Notes: generated by a model not told the origin, from the sequence alone. DNA of 64,000 nt from Anoxybacteroides rupiense (GCF_014196195.1 NZ_JACIDF010000008.1:1-64000), one strand, 5' to 3'. Shown: positions 10,492 through 20,280, counted from the stretch's first letter. Numbers and translations: made by a program.

Positions 10492-11020
10492 TTCATTCTC
10501 TCCTTCATCCATTTTGTTATTTCTGCAAGACTCGCATCAAAGCAGATATAAACGTTTATTTCAAGCGAATAAACGCGCAATCAAGAGTCTTGTCTTCCTT
10601 TATCTCCAAAATATCCAGAAATATGCAAGCCGTTGAACCAGCCATTTCCTTGCGAATGGAAGAATGATGCATTTTTGTGCACAATAGGTGCCGATATTAT
10701 TTATATGCCCAAAAGAAACAAATCATGCTATATTTCTTTACCTATTCGTCATGATGTTTCAACAAAAAGGAGAAAGGAAGTATTTGTTTTTATCGTTATA
10801 TCACTAGTGTTGATGATTCATTAATAAAAACAGAGTAATATGGCTTAACGTCCGCTTTTCTGTTTGCTGACTTCAGCAAAAAAATGAGGGATTCAGGGCT
10901 GCTCATTGGATCGTCCATACGCCTAATCTTATATATAAATTTTTACTTTGCAGCGAATCGATTCAGTAAATATCTGATTTCTCGAAAAACCCTTCATCAC
11001 ATAAAACATCAATAATCGAC
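10492..11020. other. Intergenic region
   Basis: About 530 bp between the small gene and the ypsC terminator. Several weak plus-strand frames exist (for example 10633-10824) but none has a recognisable product. Nothing else convincing is seen. Confidence 0.4.
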
Positions 11021-11063
11021 AAAAAACAACCGCACCTCGTTTAAAATAAAAGAGATGCGGTGC
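11021..11063 (-). terminator. Terminator of ypsC
   Basis: On the minus strand, CCGCATCTC pairs (one mismatch) with GAGGTGCGG, followed by TTGTTTTTTG, downstream of the ypsC stop. Confidence 0.75.
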
Positions 11064-11127
11064 AACAATAAAAATGGAATATTGGTTGTTCGTCTGCGAG
11101 GTAAAAACTTTTCACTTGCTCCTTCAC

Positions 11128-12264
11128 TCATCGCTCTTTTGGAGGACGTGGCCCCCAATATTGATAATATTGTGTTTCAATAAAGCCATTGAAAAGCTTG
11201 CGGCGCTTGGTTGCCGGTTTCCCATAATATGTTTCAAATTGTTTGTGCGCAGTTAACATATAGATGGACCATGTATCAAGCTTAGCGAAGGTTTGTCCCA
11301 TTTCTTTATACATTTCCTCTACCTGCTTCCGCTCGCCAAGCCGCTCGCCGTATGGCGGATTGCCGAGGATCACTCCGTATAGTTTGTTAGTTGTAAAATC
11401 CTTTACTTGCATCTGCTTAAATGCAATGATATCGCCTAATCCCGCTTCTAGCGCGTTATCTTTGGCTACTTGAACCATGCGGTGATCAATATCGAATCCG
11501 GAAATATCAAGCGGCTGATCATATTTCGCCAAATCCTCTGCCTCTTCACGCGCCCGCTCCCAATGGCGCTCGCCAATCCAGTCCCATTGTTCCGACACAA
11601 AGTCGCGATTAAACCCAGGAGCAATGTTTTGCCCGATCAGTGCCGCTTCAATGGGAATGGTTCCCGATCCGCAAAAAGGATCGACGAATGGACGATCTGG
11701 TGTCCAATTTGTTAATTGAATGAGCGCGGCCGCCAATGTTTCCTTTAATGACGCTTCCCCTTGAGCAACGCGATAGCCGCGTTTGTGAAGACCGGCTCCG
11801 CTTGTATCAATCGTTAAGGTAGCGATATCTTTATGCAGCGCCACTTCAATGCGATAGAGCGGTCCCGTCTCTTCAAACCACGATACCCGATAATGCTGCT
11901 TTAAACTTTCAACAACGGCTTTTTTTACAATAGCTTGACAATCAGAAACGCTGAACAATTGGGACTTCACTGATTTTCCGATGACCGGGAACTCCGCATG
12001 AACAGGGATATAATCTGCCCACGGGAGCGCTTTCGTTTGCTCAAACAATTCTTCAAAGGTTGTTGCTCGAAATTCACCCATTTTTAATTTGATTCGATCC
12101 GCTGTTCGCAGCCATAAATTGGAGCGGCAAATAGCCAATTCATCGGCAGCAAATGTAATTTTGCCGTTCTCAACCGTGCATTCATAGCCAAGGCGCCGCA
12201 CTTCTTCTGCTACAATTGATTCAAGTCCCATGGCTGCAGTCGCAATAATCGTCAGTTTATCCAT
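11128..12264 (-). CDS. ypsC: THUMP-domain class I RNA (guanine-N2) methyltransferase
   Basis: 378-residue SAM-dependent methyltransferase of the RlmL-N/YpsC family, which modifies 23S rRNA. It has an N-terminal THUMP region (about 50-155), then the methyltransferase fold: GLHKRGYR, the SAM loop DPFCGSGTIPIEAA, and the catalytic NPPYGERL motif characteristic of N2-guanine methylation. GGAGGG lies 7 nt before the ATG. The start overlaps the stop of the upstream GGDEF-EAL gene by 8 bp, so the two are probably translationally coupled. Confidence 0.9.
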   Translation of the reverse strand: MDKLTIIATAAMGLESIVAEEVRRLGYECTVENGKITFAADELAICRSNLWLRTADRIKLKMGEFRATTFEELFEQTKALPWADYIPVHAEFPVIGKSVKSQLFSVSDCQAIVKKAVVESLKQHYRVSWFEETGPLYRIEVALHKDIATLTIDTSGAGLHKRGYRVAQGEASLKETLAAALIQLTNWTPDRPFVDPFCGSGTIPIEAALIGQNIAPGFNRDFVSEQWDWIGERHWERAREEAEDLAKYDQPLDISGFDIDHRMVQVAKDNALEAGLGDIIAFKQMQVKDFTTNKLYGVILGNPPYGERLGERKQVEEMYKEMGQTFAKLDTWSIYMLTAHKQFETYYGKPATKRRKLFNGFIETQYYQYWGPRPPKER

Positions 12265-13963
12265 CTGTATTCCCTCCTATAATCGCTGTCCATTCCTTTA
12301 AAAATTCTTGCAGTTCCGCGAACGGCAGAGGCTTCGATATATAATACCCTTGTGCGTAATCACATCCTTGCTGCCGCAAAAACTTAAACTGCTTTTCCGT
12401 TTCTACTCCCTCGGCAATAATCGAAAGCCGTAAATTTTGCCCCATTTTAATAATCGCTGTAACAATGGATGCGTCATCATAGGAAGACGACAAGCTTTTA
12501 ATAAAGCTTTGATCAATTTTTAAAATATCGATAGGAAAACGGCGCAAATAGCTTAGAGAAGAAAAACCGGTGCCAAAATCATCGACCGCAATTTTCAGAC
12601 CGAGCTGCTTCAGCTTCACTAGCTGTTCAATGGATTTTTCCGCACGAGGCATAATCGTACTTTCTGTCAGCTCTAATTCTAAAAACCTTGGATTTACGTT
12701 CGACTGTTCGATCATTTGTTCAAGCTTTTTCACAAAATCGGCTTGCTGAAAATGAATAGCTGAAATATTAACGGACATTTTTAAATGCGGATAGGTTAAA
12801 CTTAGCCTTTTTAAATCTTCACAGGCTTGCAAAAGCACCCACTCGCTAATGGGGATGATCATCCCCGATTCTTCGGCAATCGGAATAAACTGGCCTGGAG
12901 ATACAAAGCCGATATCCGGACGCTTCCATCTGAGCAAGGCCTCCACACCATAAATTTGTTTTGTTTCAATGTGAATTTGCGGCTGATAATGCAATTCAAA
13001 TTCTTTGTGTATGACTGCTTTTCGGAGCAGATTTTCAAGAAAAAAGCCTTGCTGGTCCTGATCATGTGATTCACTATGATACACTTCAAAATGATTTCGG
13101 CCGCTTACTTTTGCCTGATACATCGCCCGGTCTGCATTGCGAATCAATGTTTCGATGTCCTCCCCGTCGTGCGGGTAAAAGCTGATTCCGATGCTCACTG
13201 AAATATAAGCTTCATGGCCATTTAAGCGAAAAGCAGCCTTCAAGGCTTCATGGATGGCTTCTGCTATTTGAATCGCTTCTCTAATATGCCTCAAGTTAGG
13301 GAGAACTATAATAAACTCGTCTCCGCCGATTCTGGCGATCGTATCCTTTCTTTGCAAAATCCCTTTCAATCTCTGGGCCACCTTTTTCAGCAGCAAATCT
13401 CCCGCCAGATGGCCCAGCGTATCATTGACGTACTTAAATCGGTCCAAGTCTAAAAACAAAACAGCAAATTGCTGATTATATTTCCTAGACGTTTGAATTA
13501 AGCTTTCGATCCGTTTCGTTAATAAATAACGATTGGGCACACCTGTCAAAATATCATAATGTGCCATCTTTTTTAGCTGCTCAATATTTTTTTTCCGCTC
13601 CGTAATATCGGAGAAAATCGCAACATAATTTGTAATCGCTCCTTCGCTGTCTTTAATGGAATGGATTTTCAGCCACTCAACAAATAGCTCTCCGTTCTTT
13701 CGTTTATTCCAAATTTCCCCTTCCCAAAAACCGCGATGAATAATCTCATTCCACATGCTTTCATAAAATTCTTTGTTGTGTACCCCTGATTGCAAAATGT
13801 TTGGGTTTTCTCCAATCACTTCTTCTGCGACGTATCCTGTGACCATTTCAAAAGCCGGATTGACAAATACAATCTTTCCTTTTTCATCGGTGATAATAAG
13901 CCCCTCATGAATATGGTTAATGACGTTTTGGGCAATTTTAGAGAGTATATTTTGTTTTAGCAT
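12257..13963 (-). CDS. PAS-GGDEF-EAL cyclic-di-GMP signalling protein
   Basis: 568-residue cytosolic protein with an N-terminal PAS/PAC domain (about 8-125), a GGDEF diguanylate-cyclase domain (about 130-290, intact GGDEF at 213-217) and an EAL phosphodiesterase domain (about 310-555). The catalytic EALLRW (341-346) and DDFGTGFSSL motifs are intact. Both activities are therefore possible; in such hybrids one often regulates the other. No transmembrane segment is seen, so the PAS domain probably senses an internal ligand or redox signal. The ATG at 13963 is preferred because GGGGG directly abuts the ATG 9 nt upstream. It is the first gene of a two-gene unit with ypsC. Confidence 0.88.
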   Translation of the reverse strand: MLKQNILSKIAQNVINHIHEGLIITDEKGKIVFVNPAFEMVTGYVAEEVIGENPNILQSGVHNKEFYESMWNEIIHRGFWEGEIWNKRKNGELFVEWLKIHSIKDSEGAITNYVAIFSDITERKKNIEQLKKMAHYDILTGVPNRYLLTKRIESLIQTSRKYNQQFAVLFLDLDRFKYVNDTLGHLAGDLLLKKVAQRLKGILQRKDTIARIGGDEFIIVLPNLRHIREAIQIAEAIHEALKAAFRLNGHEAYISVSIGISFYPHDGEDIETLIRNADRAMYQAKVSGRNHFEVYHSESHDQDQQGFFLENLLRKAVIHKEFELHYQPQIHIETKQIYGVEALLRWKRPDIGFVSPGQFIPIAEESGMIIPISEWVLLQACEDLKRLSLTYPHLKMSVNISAIHFQQADFVKKLEQMIEQSNVNPRFLELELTESTIMPRAEKSIEQLVKLKQLGLKIAVDDFGTGFSSLSYLRRFPIDILKIDQSFIKSLSSSYDDASIVTAIIKMGQNLRLSIIAEGVETEKQFKFLRQQGCDYAQGYYISKPLPFAELQEFLKEWTAIIGGNTDG

Positions 13964-14550
13964 GACCAACATCCCCCTTTATAGTCAGTAAAAGAACGTC
14001 TTGTCTGGTCATTCACAACACTCTTCGCTTCACTTACCACATAAGCTCAGGAGCGCTTCTAGGAGAACGGGTGCGTAACAAAGGCAAGTCGATGACTTGC
14101 CTTTGACTTATGCGCAGATTGGCATGAAAAAACATACATCGCCACGATATGAATGATTGCAGGTAGAAAAGGGTGATCTCTCTGTACTCTCATATGCGTG
14201 AACGAAACAAAAGAAAAAGACCGACTGCATATGATTTTCTCTAGCTTCAACCGCTTTAATTTCATTGTATCATTTTAGAATGATGGAATATGTGTTTGAA
14301 CGTTCAAAAATGATAAATATTTTATGTACTTGTGCCATGAGAACCTGTTGTCCTTATACTGTATAAATACATGGAAAAGATGGCTCGATTTAGCCGAAGA
14401 GATATTTTATGTATGCACCGTAAAAAACAAAGCAATGATCGGCTCTAAAATCCCAAAGCTTTTTGGCAGCCTTCCCACCCTAGGAGCATCAAAAGCATTC
14501 GAGAGAAAAAAGGATCTTTAACGATACACAGCACCGTTCGACAGAAGCAA
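13964..14550. other. Intergenic region with a perfect 12-bp hairpin
   Basis: No convincing gene is seen. At 14079-14105 CAAAGGCAAGTC and GACTTGCCTTTG form a perfect 12-bp stem with a 3-nt loop but no following T-run on either strand. It may be an RNA processing site, a weak terminator or a relic repeat. Confidence 0.45.
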
Positions 14551-14582
14551 GAAAAGCCCTCCTATATGCAGGAGAGCTTTTG
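14551..14582 (-). terminator. Terminator of rnpB
   Basis: On the minus strand AAAAGCTCTCCT and AGGAGGGCTTTT form a stem, followed by C and a short T-run, 13 bp beyond the mature RNase P RNA 3' end. Confidence 0.8.
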
Positions 14583-14594
14583 CCACCATGTTTA

Positions 14595-15012
14595 GCCATT
14601 AATAATGCTCTGTAAGCCATGTTTTGTTCCTTCGTACTGCAAGCGGCTTTTCGCCTCGTACTCCGGCGGTAATCATCTATCTACAGATGGAACATGCCAT
14701 CTGTCCTTCCCTCCGTTCATTTCCTTCGGGAAGATGCCCCTACCATCATTTGGGTTTCTCGCTCGAGGGGTTTACCGCGTTCCACCTCTAAGGTTTCCCT
14801 TAGAGCTACGTCACTGTGGCACTTTCAGGGTAATTGAGCCATATCAGAACTTGACTTAGGCTCTTTCCCCGCCGTCAGCCCAGCCGAAGCCAGACTGCCC
14901 TAGCTTATGGATTCGCTAGGCACGAACACTACGGGCATCTCAGCACCGTGCGAGCATGGACTTTCCTCTACGGCAAAACTGCCGCAGCGATTACCCGAAC
15001 ATTATCAATGGC
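14595..15012 (-). ncRNA. rnpB: RNase P RNA, type B
   Basis: About 418 nt catalytic RNA that removes tRNA 5' leaders. Highly conserved blocks are present on the minus strand, including GAGGAAAGTCCATGCTCGCA, TGCCCGTAGTGTTCGTGCC, GTGCCACAGTGACG, the GGTAAACCCCTCGAGCGAGA core and CAAAACATGGCTTACAGA near the 3' end. The ends were set by the P1 helix, where GCCATTGATAATG pairs with CATTATTAATGGC. It sits between gpsB and ypsC as in B. subtilis. Confidence 0.97.
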
Positions 15013-15030
15013 GCAATATCTGCATAATGT

Positions 15031-15059
15031 AGTATAGTCCATTTTTTCCTTCACTTCAA
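15031..15059 (-). promoter_or_regulatory. SigA promoter of rnpB
   Basis: TTGAAG and TATACT separated by 17 bp on the minus strand, about 20 bp before the predicted RNA 5' end. Confidence 0.65.
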
Positions 15060-15083
15060 TGGAAATTTTGTGTTTTATGTAGC

Positions 15084-15380
15084 CTACTCATATAATTTGT
15101 TGCCAAATACGTGCTTTTCTAAATTTGACAACCGCTGTAAAATATCAAAATTGGTCGTGCCAACAGGAGTAGCTGGCCGTTTTTGCAGTTGCTCTATTTG
15201 ATGCTTTAAACGTAGGTTTTCTTGCTGAAGCTCCTCAATTTCTTGATGAAACGCTTCATAATCCTTAATAATCGCATCTAAAAACTGATCTACCTCATCT
15301 TGATTATAGCCCCGCATGCTTACTTTAAATTCTTTTTCTAGAATATCCTTCGCTGTCAGTTTCACGCGACCTGCTAACAT
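15084..15380 (-). CDS. gpsB: Cell-cycle protein GpsB
   Basis: 98-residue DivIVA-like protein, the family's exact usual length. It moves between division septum and lateral wall and recruits penicillin-binding proteins. The N-terminal lipid-binding/PBP-binding region contains [20 protein letters not shown]; a coiled coil follows (about 35-70) and a short C-terminal trimerisation helix contains [14 protein letters not shown]. The ATG at 15380, after a GGGGGCG site, is preferred over an upstream GTG because it restores the canonical MLAGRVKLT start. Confidence 0.95.
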   Translation of the reverse strand: MLAGRVKLTAKDILEKEFKVSMRGYNQDEVDQFLDAIIKDYEAFHQEIEELQQENLRLKHQIEQLQKRPATPVGTTNFDILQRLSNLEKHVFGNKLYE

Positions 15381-15424
15381 AAAAATTCGCCCCCTTAATT
15401 CCACATTCCGCTTTTCTTTTCTTT

Positions 15425-15453
15425 ATTTTTTCAGAAAGTCGATCGATTGTCAA
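15425..15453 (-). promoter_or_regulatory. Probable SigA promoter of gpsB
   Basis: TTGACA, 17 bp, AAAAAT on the minus strand in the short ypsA-gpsB gap. The -35 is consensus and the -10 is weak. Confidence 0.5.
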
Positions 15454-15454
15454 T

Positions 15455-16000
15455 TTACCATTGATTCATTTGTTCTTCTTCTATGATAGCCTGTAAATCA
15501 GAAAATGAAATAAAAAAAATAGGATAGTTTTTTCTTCTTTTGGCGACGTTTAGTAAAAACTTTGGCGTTCCTTCTTGCTCTTCGTCATAAACAAGCAGCA
15601 GCCCCTCACTTTTAGCAACAATAAATTCGTTTTTTAAGCGAAATTGCATAGGACTTTCGTAAGGGCGTTTAGTTACACAGTCAAAAAAGTCCGCTTGTGA
15701 GACAATCGATTCGTAATACTCGCGGTTTTCTCCCTTCCATCGTTCTTCTTGATTTAAAAATGGAGCAATGACGGCTAAACGCAGATGCGGATAGGATTCC
15801 TGCAATTCATATACCGCTTCTGCTGCCCATAATTCGACGCCAAGCTGTCCGCTAATCATGACCCATTCCAGCCCTTCATCCGCCAGCTCCGTTAGACGCT
15901 CTTTAATCGCTTTTTTGATATAAACAACAGCCGGGTGATGATGGGAAAAAATATGAAGCTCATGCGGCTTGTATCCGCTTAATGCAAGGACCTTGAGCAC
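15455..16000 (-). CDS. ypsA: SLOG-domain protein YpsA
   Basis: 181-residue Rossmann-like SLOG/DprA-related protein (UPF0398). The N-terminus [18 protein letters not shown], the [18 protein letters not shown] segment and the C-terminal [12 protein letters not shown] agree with YpsA of bacilli, which sits beside gpsB and has been linked to cell division and nucleotide-derivative binding. The GTG start at 16000 is chosen because GGAGGGAG lies 7 nt upstream and the length matches the family; the longer frame reads back through the cotD terminator. Confidence 0.9.
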   Translation of the reverse strand: MLKVLALSGYKPHELHIFSHHHPAVVYIKKAIKERLTELADEGLEWVMISGQLGVELWAAEAVYELQESYPHLRLAVIAPFLNQEERWKGENREYYESIVSQADFFDCVTKRPYESPMQFRLKNEFIVAKSEGLLLVYDEEQEGTPKFLLNVAKRRKNYPIFFISFSDLQAIIEEEQMNQW

Positions 16001-16027
16001 TTTTTTCTCCCTCCTTTTCGGAGAAAT

Positions 16028-16059
16028 AAAACAGGAACTGAATTTTTCAGTTCCTGTTT
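16028..16059 (-). terminator. Terminator between cotD and ypsA
   Basis: AAACAGGAACTGAA and TTCAGTTCCTGTTT form a perfect 14-bp stem, located after the cotD stop and before the ypsA ribosome site. Confidence 0.85.
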
Positions 16060-16068
16060 CTTTACGGT

Positions 16069-16350
16069 TTAGAAGCCCCAAGGCATCGGTCCTGCTGGGC
16101 CTGGTCCTACTGGTCCTGGTCCAAGTGGCATTGGCGCAGGGCCTCCACCGCAAAAGAATTGTTGATTTGCCGTCTCATTTACCGCCGACTCCGTGTGCGG
16201 GAAATAGTGTTGATGCTGATAAAGATGATGATTGACATGCGTCGTATGAGACGGGTGAATATGTGGTACAATGGTTGCTTGGAAGTGATGCTGTACACAA
16301 CATTTTGTCGGATGAACAATTGGCGCCGTTACATTTGGTCTGCAATGCAT
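16069..16350 (-). CDS. cotD: Inner spore coat protein CotD
   Basis: 93-residue His-rich spore coat protein. The sequence opens [18 protein letters not shown] and contains [14 protein letters not shown] and HYFPHT, the hallmark CotD pattern. The C-terminus is a Gly-Pro rich tail ([17 protein letters not shown]). An AAAGGAG site precedes the ATG. It is expected to be made in the mother cell late in sporulation; a SigK-like element lies upstream. Confidence 0.92.
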   Translation of the reverse strand: MHCRPNVTAPIVHPTKCCVQHHFQATIVPHIHPSHTTHVNHHLYQHQHYFPHTESAVNETANQQFFCGGGPAPMPLGPGPVGPGPAGPMPWGF

Positions 16351-16395
16351 AAATACATCTCTCCTTTTGATTTATCATAAGCTGTTTTACAATAC

Positions 16396-16404
16396 TAGCC
16401 TATG
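16396..16404 (-). promoter_or_regulatory. SigK-type -10 element upstream of cotD
   Basis: CATAGGCTA on the minus strand matches the SigK -10 consensus CATANNNTA, with an AC dinucleotide about 18 bp upstream. It lies 46 bp before the cotD ATG, consistent with mother-cell expression. Confidence 0.55.
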
Positions 16405-16454
16405 ATGAAAGGAGCGGACACGTACTAGTATAGATACCCATTTTCTCCGTTATA

Positions 16455-16538
16455 TCATGTTAAATTGGTAAATACAACGACCGTTAAGCCAACCACGACA
16501 AAAAATAAATACAAAATTTTTTTATACATCCTTTTCAA
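16455..16538 (-). CDS. Possible 27-residue membrane peptide
   Basis: A TTG start after GGGGAGACGAGCC would give a peptide with basic start LKRMYKK, one hydrophobic helix (ILYLFFVVVGLTVVVF) and the end TNLT. It lies between yprB and cotD. No known family is recognised and the start is uncertain; it could be non-coding. Confidence 0.35.
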   Translation of the reverse strand: MKRMYKKILYLFFVVVGLTVVVFTNLT

Positions 16539-16681
16539 GGCTCGTCTCCCCATTACTACTTGTTTTTTCGCACTATTCACAACACATAATTGTACACCCT
16601 TTGCGATTTTTCTACAATATTCGCAATAAAAAATAAATTTTCTGTATGTTCTGTCGTTTTTTGCGCTTTCCGGGGAAATCA

Positions 16682-17923
16682 TCATTTCCTGATTTTCCGT
16701 TCAAGCCTCTTCAATCGCTTGAGCAACTCGTCGGAGGGCTCGCTGAAGCGATGGGTACGAGCGATCTTTTTCCACATGTGATAAGCTGTTTGCGCATATT
16801 CATAAGCCTCTTCTGGCTTTTTATAAACATGTTCATATAGTTTGGCCAGCTCCACTGCAGCTTTGATGCTCCGCGGATCAAAATCAGCCTGCAACAGCTC
16901 TCTCCAAAGTTTGACGGCCTTTTCATACTGCTTTTCTTTTTTATAAATAAGCGAAAGCTGCCATTTCGCTCTTGCGGATTCCTTCCCTTCCTTTTCGGCT
17001 ACTTGCTCATATATTTTTCTCGCTTCCCCAGCTTCGCCAACAGAATCAAACCATCGGCCCATCTCTAACTTTTCTGTCACATGTTCGATATTGTACGCTT
17101 GCAAAATTTGCTTCGATAAATGAATGTATAGAACAATAAGAGACAGCACATCCATTTCGTTATGCTTCAGCACCCCGGTCATTCCGTCTGGTTGCTTTGA
17201 TGAGAGAAATTCAAAATACATCATAGGTGCTAAAAACCCGGGAATATCCTCTGTTCGCTCCACCCCAAGAATTTCTTTCTCTACATGGGCTAGCTTGACA
17301 GATTCCAACCGATGCTTCCATATTCTTCGTGAAGCATGGTATAAATCGAAATGCCCAAATGCCGGCAATTTCGGTACGGTGTCACGGAGGAGGGTATGAC
17401 GCGTCTTTAACACCGGCCAATCAAAGGCTTTTCCGTTATAGGTCACAAGCGTTGTATAGTCTACCTCTGATAAAAAGCTTTGATAAAGGGCTACTTCCGC
17501 CCCCGGATGCGGCAAAAAATGCTGACGCACCACAATGCGATCAGCATATACACGTGCATGTCCAAGCAAAAAAATTGTATTTCCTGTTCCGCTTCCAAGT
17601 CCTGTCGTTTCCGTATCAAAAAAAAATAAATCGCTTATATCATGGCCTTTGCTAGAAAGCGGATGAGAGAATAAAGCCTGCTGCCATTTTTCATGGATCT
17701 CATGCAATTCGCCAAGCCGATAGATTCCATGCTGTTGATCGAGTGAATAAGTGACTTCGCGAATCAAGCAATACTCTCCATCGAAAAAAAACGGCTCAGC
17801 ATTCATGGTACGCCATTGTGCCAAATAAGGCACGTCCGTCTCTGTTTCATCATCTCTGCAAGCTGGCGAAGCCGCGGCGATACTCGTTCCTTTTAATTTT
17901 GCCAGCTTTTCTTTAATCGACAT
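16682..17923 (-). CDS. mrfB: Mitomycin repair exonuclease MrfB (YprB)
   Basis: 413-residue protein with an RNase H-like DEDD exonuclease domain (about 95-265; FFDTETTGLGSG carries the first acidic pair, NEMDVLSL a later one) and TPR-like repeats to the C-terminus. In B. subtilis MrfB works with the MrfA helicase in a mitomycin C-specific repair pathway independent of UvrABC. The ATG at 17923, behind AGGAGGAGGAGC, gives the usual length and overlaps the mrfA stop by 11 bp, indicating coupling. Confidence 0.92.
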   Translation of the reverse strand: MSIKEKLAKLKGTSIAAASPACRDDETETDVPYLAQWRTMNAEPFFFDGEYCLIREVTYSLDQQHGIYRLGELHEIHEKWQQALFSHPLSSKGHDISDLFFFDTETTGLGSGTGNTIFLLGHARVYADRIVVRQHFLPHPGAEVALYQSFLSEVDYTTLVTYNGKAFDWPVLKTRHTLLRDTVPKLPAFGHFDLYHASRRIWKHRLESVKLAHVEKEILGVERTEDIPGFLAPMMYFEFLSSKQPDGMTGVLKHNEMDVLSLIVLYIHLSKQILQAYNIEHVTEKLEMGRWFDSVGEAGEARKIYEQVAEKEGKESARAKWQLSLIYKKEKQYEKAVKLWRELLQADFDPRSIKAAVELAKLYEHVYKKPEEAYEYAQTAYHMWKKIARTHRFSEPSDELLKRLKRLERKIRK

Positions 17924-20198
17924 GCTCCTCCTCCTTTTCTTCGTTAAGGATGGCCAAAAGCTTAAGCGCATCGCGTTTCGCTCGTTCGGATGATATATGA
18001 GTCCCAATGCAGGACGGGCAGCCAGATTCACATGGACAGCGCTCAATCATTTGTTTGGCTTCCCTAAGCACCTGCTCCATCTCATGATACAACGCATCAC
18101 TCAGTCCAATTCCTCCCGGATACCGATCATAAACGAAAATGGTCGGTTGTTCATTATGGAGCGATTTTACTTGCGGTACGACATGCAAGTCAGTGCGGTC
18201 GCACATCAAAAACAAAGAAGCCACATACTGGAGGACATGGGTGATTCCAAGCAACCCTTGCTCCATGCGTTCATCGTTCCAATGCGGCAACGCTTCTCGT
18301 TTGATGCTGATCCATGCGGCGTTCGTGTGCAGCTCCGCCTCCGGCAAGTAAATCGGTCCTGAGCCGATATTCTCGTGTGTTTCTAGTTTGATTTTTTTAA
18401 AAATCGTCGCTTTCGCGAGCACCATCACATCGCCAAATCCGATGATTGATAAGTCCGCTCCCCTCTTCCGATCCTCCTCGAGCACTTTCAATTCGACTGC
18501 TACATTCGCATCAGTAAAATAGTCGACATCCACTTCGCGAACATACGCTTTTTTCTCTTCCCAATCCAGCTTCTCCACCTGATACTGAACCCCTTGATGC
18601 AAATAGATCGCTTCCTCATGAAGCAATGTCATCGCACTAAAGCGATCCATTTCTCCGATTACCCGATGGTCTCCTCTATTTGACACATCGATAATGACCA
18701 CATTTTCCTGAGAGGCGGAACGCAAACTGATGCCATGAGCTGGAAACGAGTCACTCATCCAATGCCATTTATTTCCTCGTTGATAAAGCACTCGCTCGTC
18801 TGCCAAATATTCAAGAATTTCCTCGATCTCGACACCAGCAAATGTTTCCCCTTGGCGAAAAGGCAATTCAAAAGCCGCACATTTCACGTGATCGACGAGA
18901 ATCACAAGATTGTTCGGATTTAAGCGTGCGCTTTCCGGACTCCTCTCCAATACATATGCAGGATGTTGAATAATATACTGATCGAGCGGGCTGGAGCTGG
19001 CCACCATGACTACCATTGCTTCCTCTTGACGTCGACCAGCCCGCCCCGCCTGCTGCCAAGTGCTTGCAATCGTACCAGGATATCCTGTTAGCACGCATGC
19101 CTGCAGCTGGCCGATGTCCACTCCTAACTCAAGCGCGTTCGTACTGACTACTCCATAAATTTCTCCGTTTCGCAACCCTCGTTCAATCTCTCTGCGCTCG
19201 TTCGGCAAATAGCCTCCCCGATAAGCACGAATAGCTTTGCTCCCCAATTCGTGCTTGATGAGCTGTTGCAAATAAGTAAGCAAAATTTCGACACGAACAC
19301 GACTTTTTGCAAATACGATGGTTTGAATGCGATGCTTTAACAGTTCGCTCGCGATCGCTTTCGCTTCCAATGTAGCACTTCTGCGAATGTTTAATGCTCG
19401 GTTGACAACCGGAGGATTATAAAAGACAAAATGCTTTCTTCCCGACGGCGCTCCATTTTGATCAATGAGCTCCATCGCTTCCCCTGTTAGCACTTCTGCA
19501 TGCTCTTTTGGGTTCGCAATCGTGGCCGATGTGCAAATAAAACGCGGATGACTTCCATAAAATTCACAAATTCGTTTTAAACGACGGATGACGTTGGCAA
19601 CATGGCTGCCAAATACTCCCCGATATGTGTGAAGCTCGTCAATCACAACAAATTGCAAATTCTCAAACAATGACACCCATTTCGTATGATGCGGCAAAAT
19701 TCCTGAATGCAACATATCGGGATTTGTTATGACAATATGGCCCGCTTTTCTCACCCTTTGCCGAATGGTTGGCGATGTATCTCCATCATACGTATCACAA
19801 TAAATCGTTGTTTCCATTTCCCCAATAAGCTCATTTAAGGCGCTTTTTTGATCTTGAGCCAGCGCCTTCGTCGGGAATAAATAAAGCGCTCTTGCTTCCT
19901 TTTGCTGCAATATCTTCTGCAGCACAGGCAAGTTATAACACAATGTTTTTCCTGACGCCGTCGGTGTAACAGCCACGATATTTCGTCCGGCTTCTACCGC
20001 TTCATATGCTTTTTTTTGATGGATATATAACGATGAAATGCCTCGTTTCTCTAAAGCATGCCGCAAAGCAGGATGAAGCGATTCAGGAAACGGTGTGCTT
20101 TGTGCTTCTTTTTCCGGAATGGTATGCCAATAGGCAACGCATTCATTCTCTTTCCAGTCTTCAATGACTTGTTGCAACGTTTTGCGCTGGTTCAGCAT
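17913..20198 (-). CDS. mrfA: Mitomycin repair helicase MrfA (YprA)
   Basis: 761-residue superfamily-2 3'-5' helicase. Walker A TPTASGKTL is at residues 78-86 and the DELH box at 187-190. Helicase motifs TSATIANP and the Q-x-x-GRAGR motif of the second RecA domain are present. The C-terminal MZB/DUF1998 domain ends in a four-Cys zinc site (CPCESGCPSC). In B. subtilis this protein and MrfB excise mitomycin lesions. The ATG at 20198 is chosen because AGGTGAG lies 4 nt upstream, a site that a GTG three codons earlier would disrupt. Confidence 0.93.
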   Translation of the reverse strand: MLNQRKTLQQVIEDWKENECVAYWHTIPEKEAQSTPFPESLHPALRHALEKRGISSLYIHQKKAYEAVEAGRNIVAVTPTASGKTLCYNLPVLQKILQQKEARALYLFPTKALAQDQKSALNELIGEMETTIYCDTYDGDTSPTIRQRVRKAGHIVITNPDMLHSGILPHHTKWVSLFENLQFVVIDELHTYRGVFGSHVANVIRRLKRICEFYGSHPRFICTSATIANPKEHAEVLTGEAMELIDQNGAPSGRKHFVFYNPPVVNRALNIRRSATLEAKAIASELLKHRIQTIVFAKSRVRVEILLTYLQQLIKHELGSKAIRAYRGGYLPNERREIERGLRNGEIYGVVSTNALELGVDIGQLQACVLTGYPGTIASTWQQAGRAGRRQEEAMVVMVASSSPLDQYIIQHPAYVLERSPESARLNPNNLVILVDHVKCAAFELPFRQGETFAGVEIEEILEYLADERVLYQRGNKWHWMSDSFPAHGISLRSASQENVVIIDVSNRGDHRVIGEMDRFSAMTLLHEEAIYLHQGVQYQVEKLDWEEKKAYVREVDVDYFTDANVAVELKVLEEDRKRGADLSIIGFGDVMVLAKATIFKKIKLETHENIGSGPIYLPEAELHTNAAWISIKREALPHWNDERMEQGLLGITHVLQYVASLFLMCDRTDLHVVPQVKSLHNEQPTIFVYDRYPGGIGLSDALYHEMEQVLREAKQMIERCPCESGCPSCIGTHISSERAKRDALKLLAILNEEKEEEHVD

Positions 20199-20248
20199 GT
20201 TTCTCACCTACCTATTTCTATTTTAGAGAATAGAGGTTCGTTTTCAAT

Positions 20249-20280
20249 AAAAAAAGCACGAAAATGTCGTGCGTTTATTT
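20249..20280. terminator. Bidirectional terminator-like hairpin
   Basis: GCACGA-AAATG-TCGTGC flanked by A7 on one side and TTTATTTT on the other. It may stop read-through from the cysteine synthase transcript before mrfA. Confidence 0.6.
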
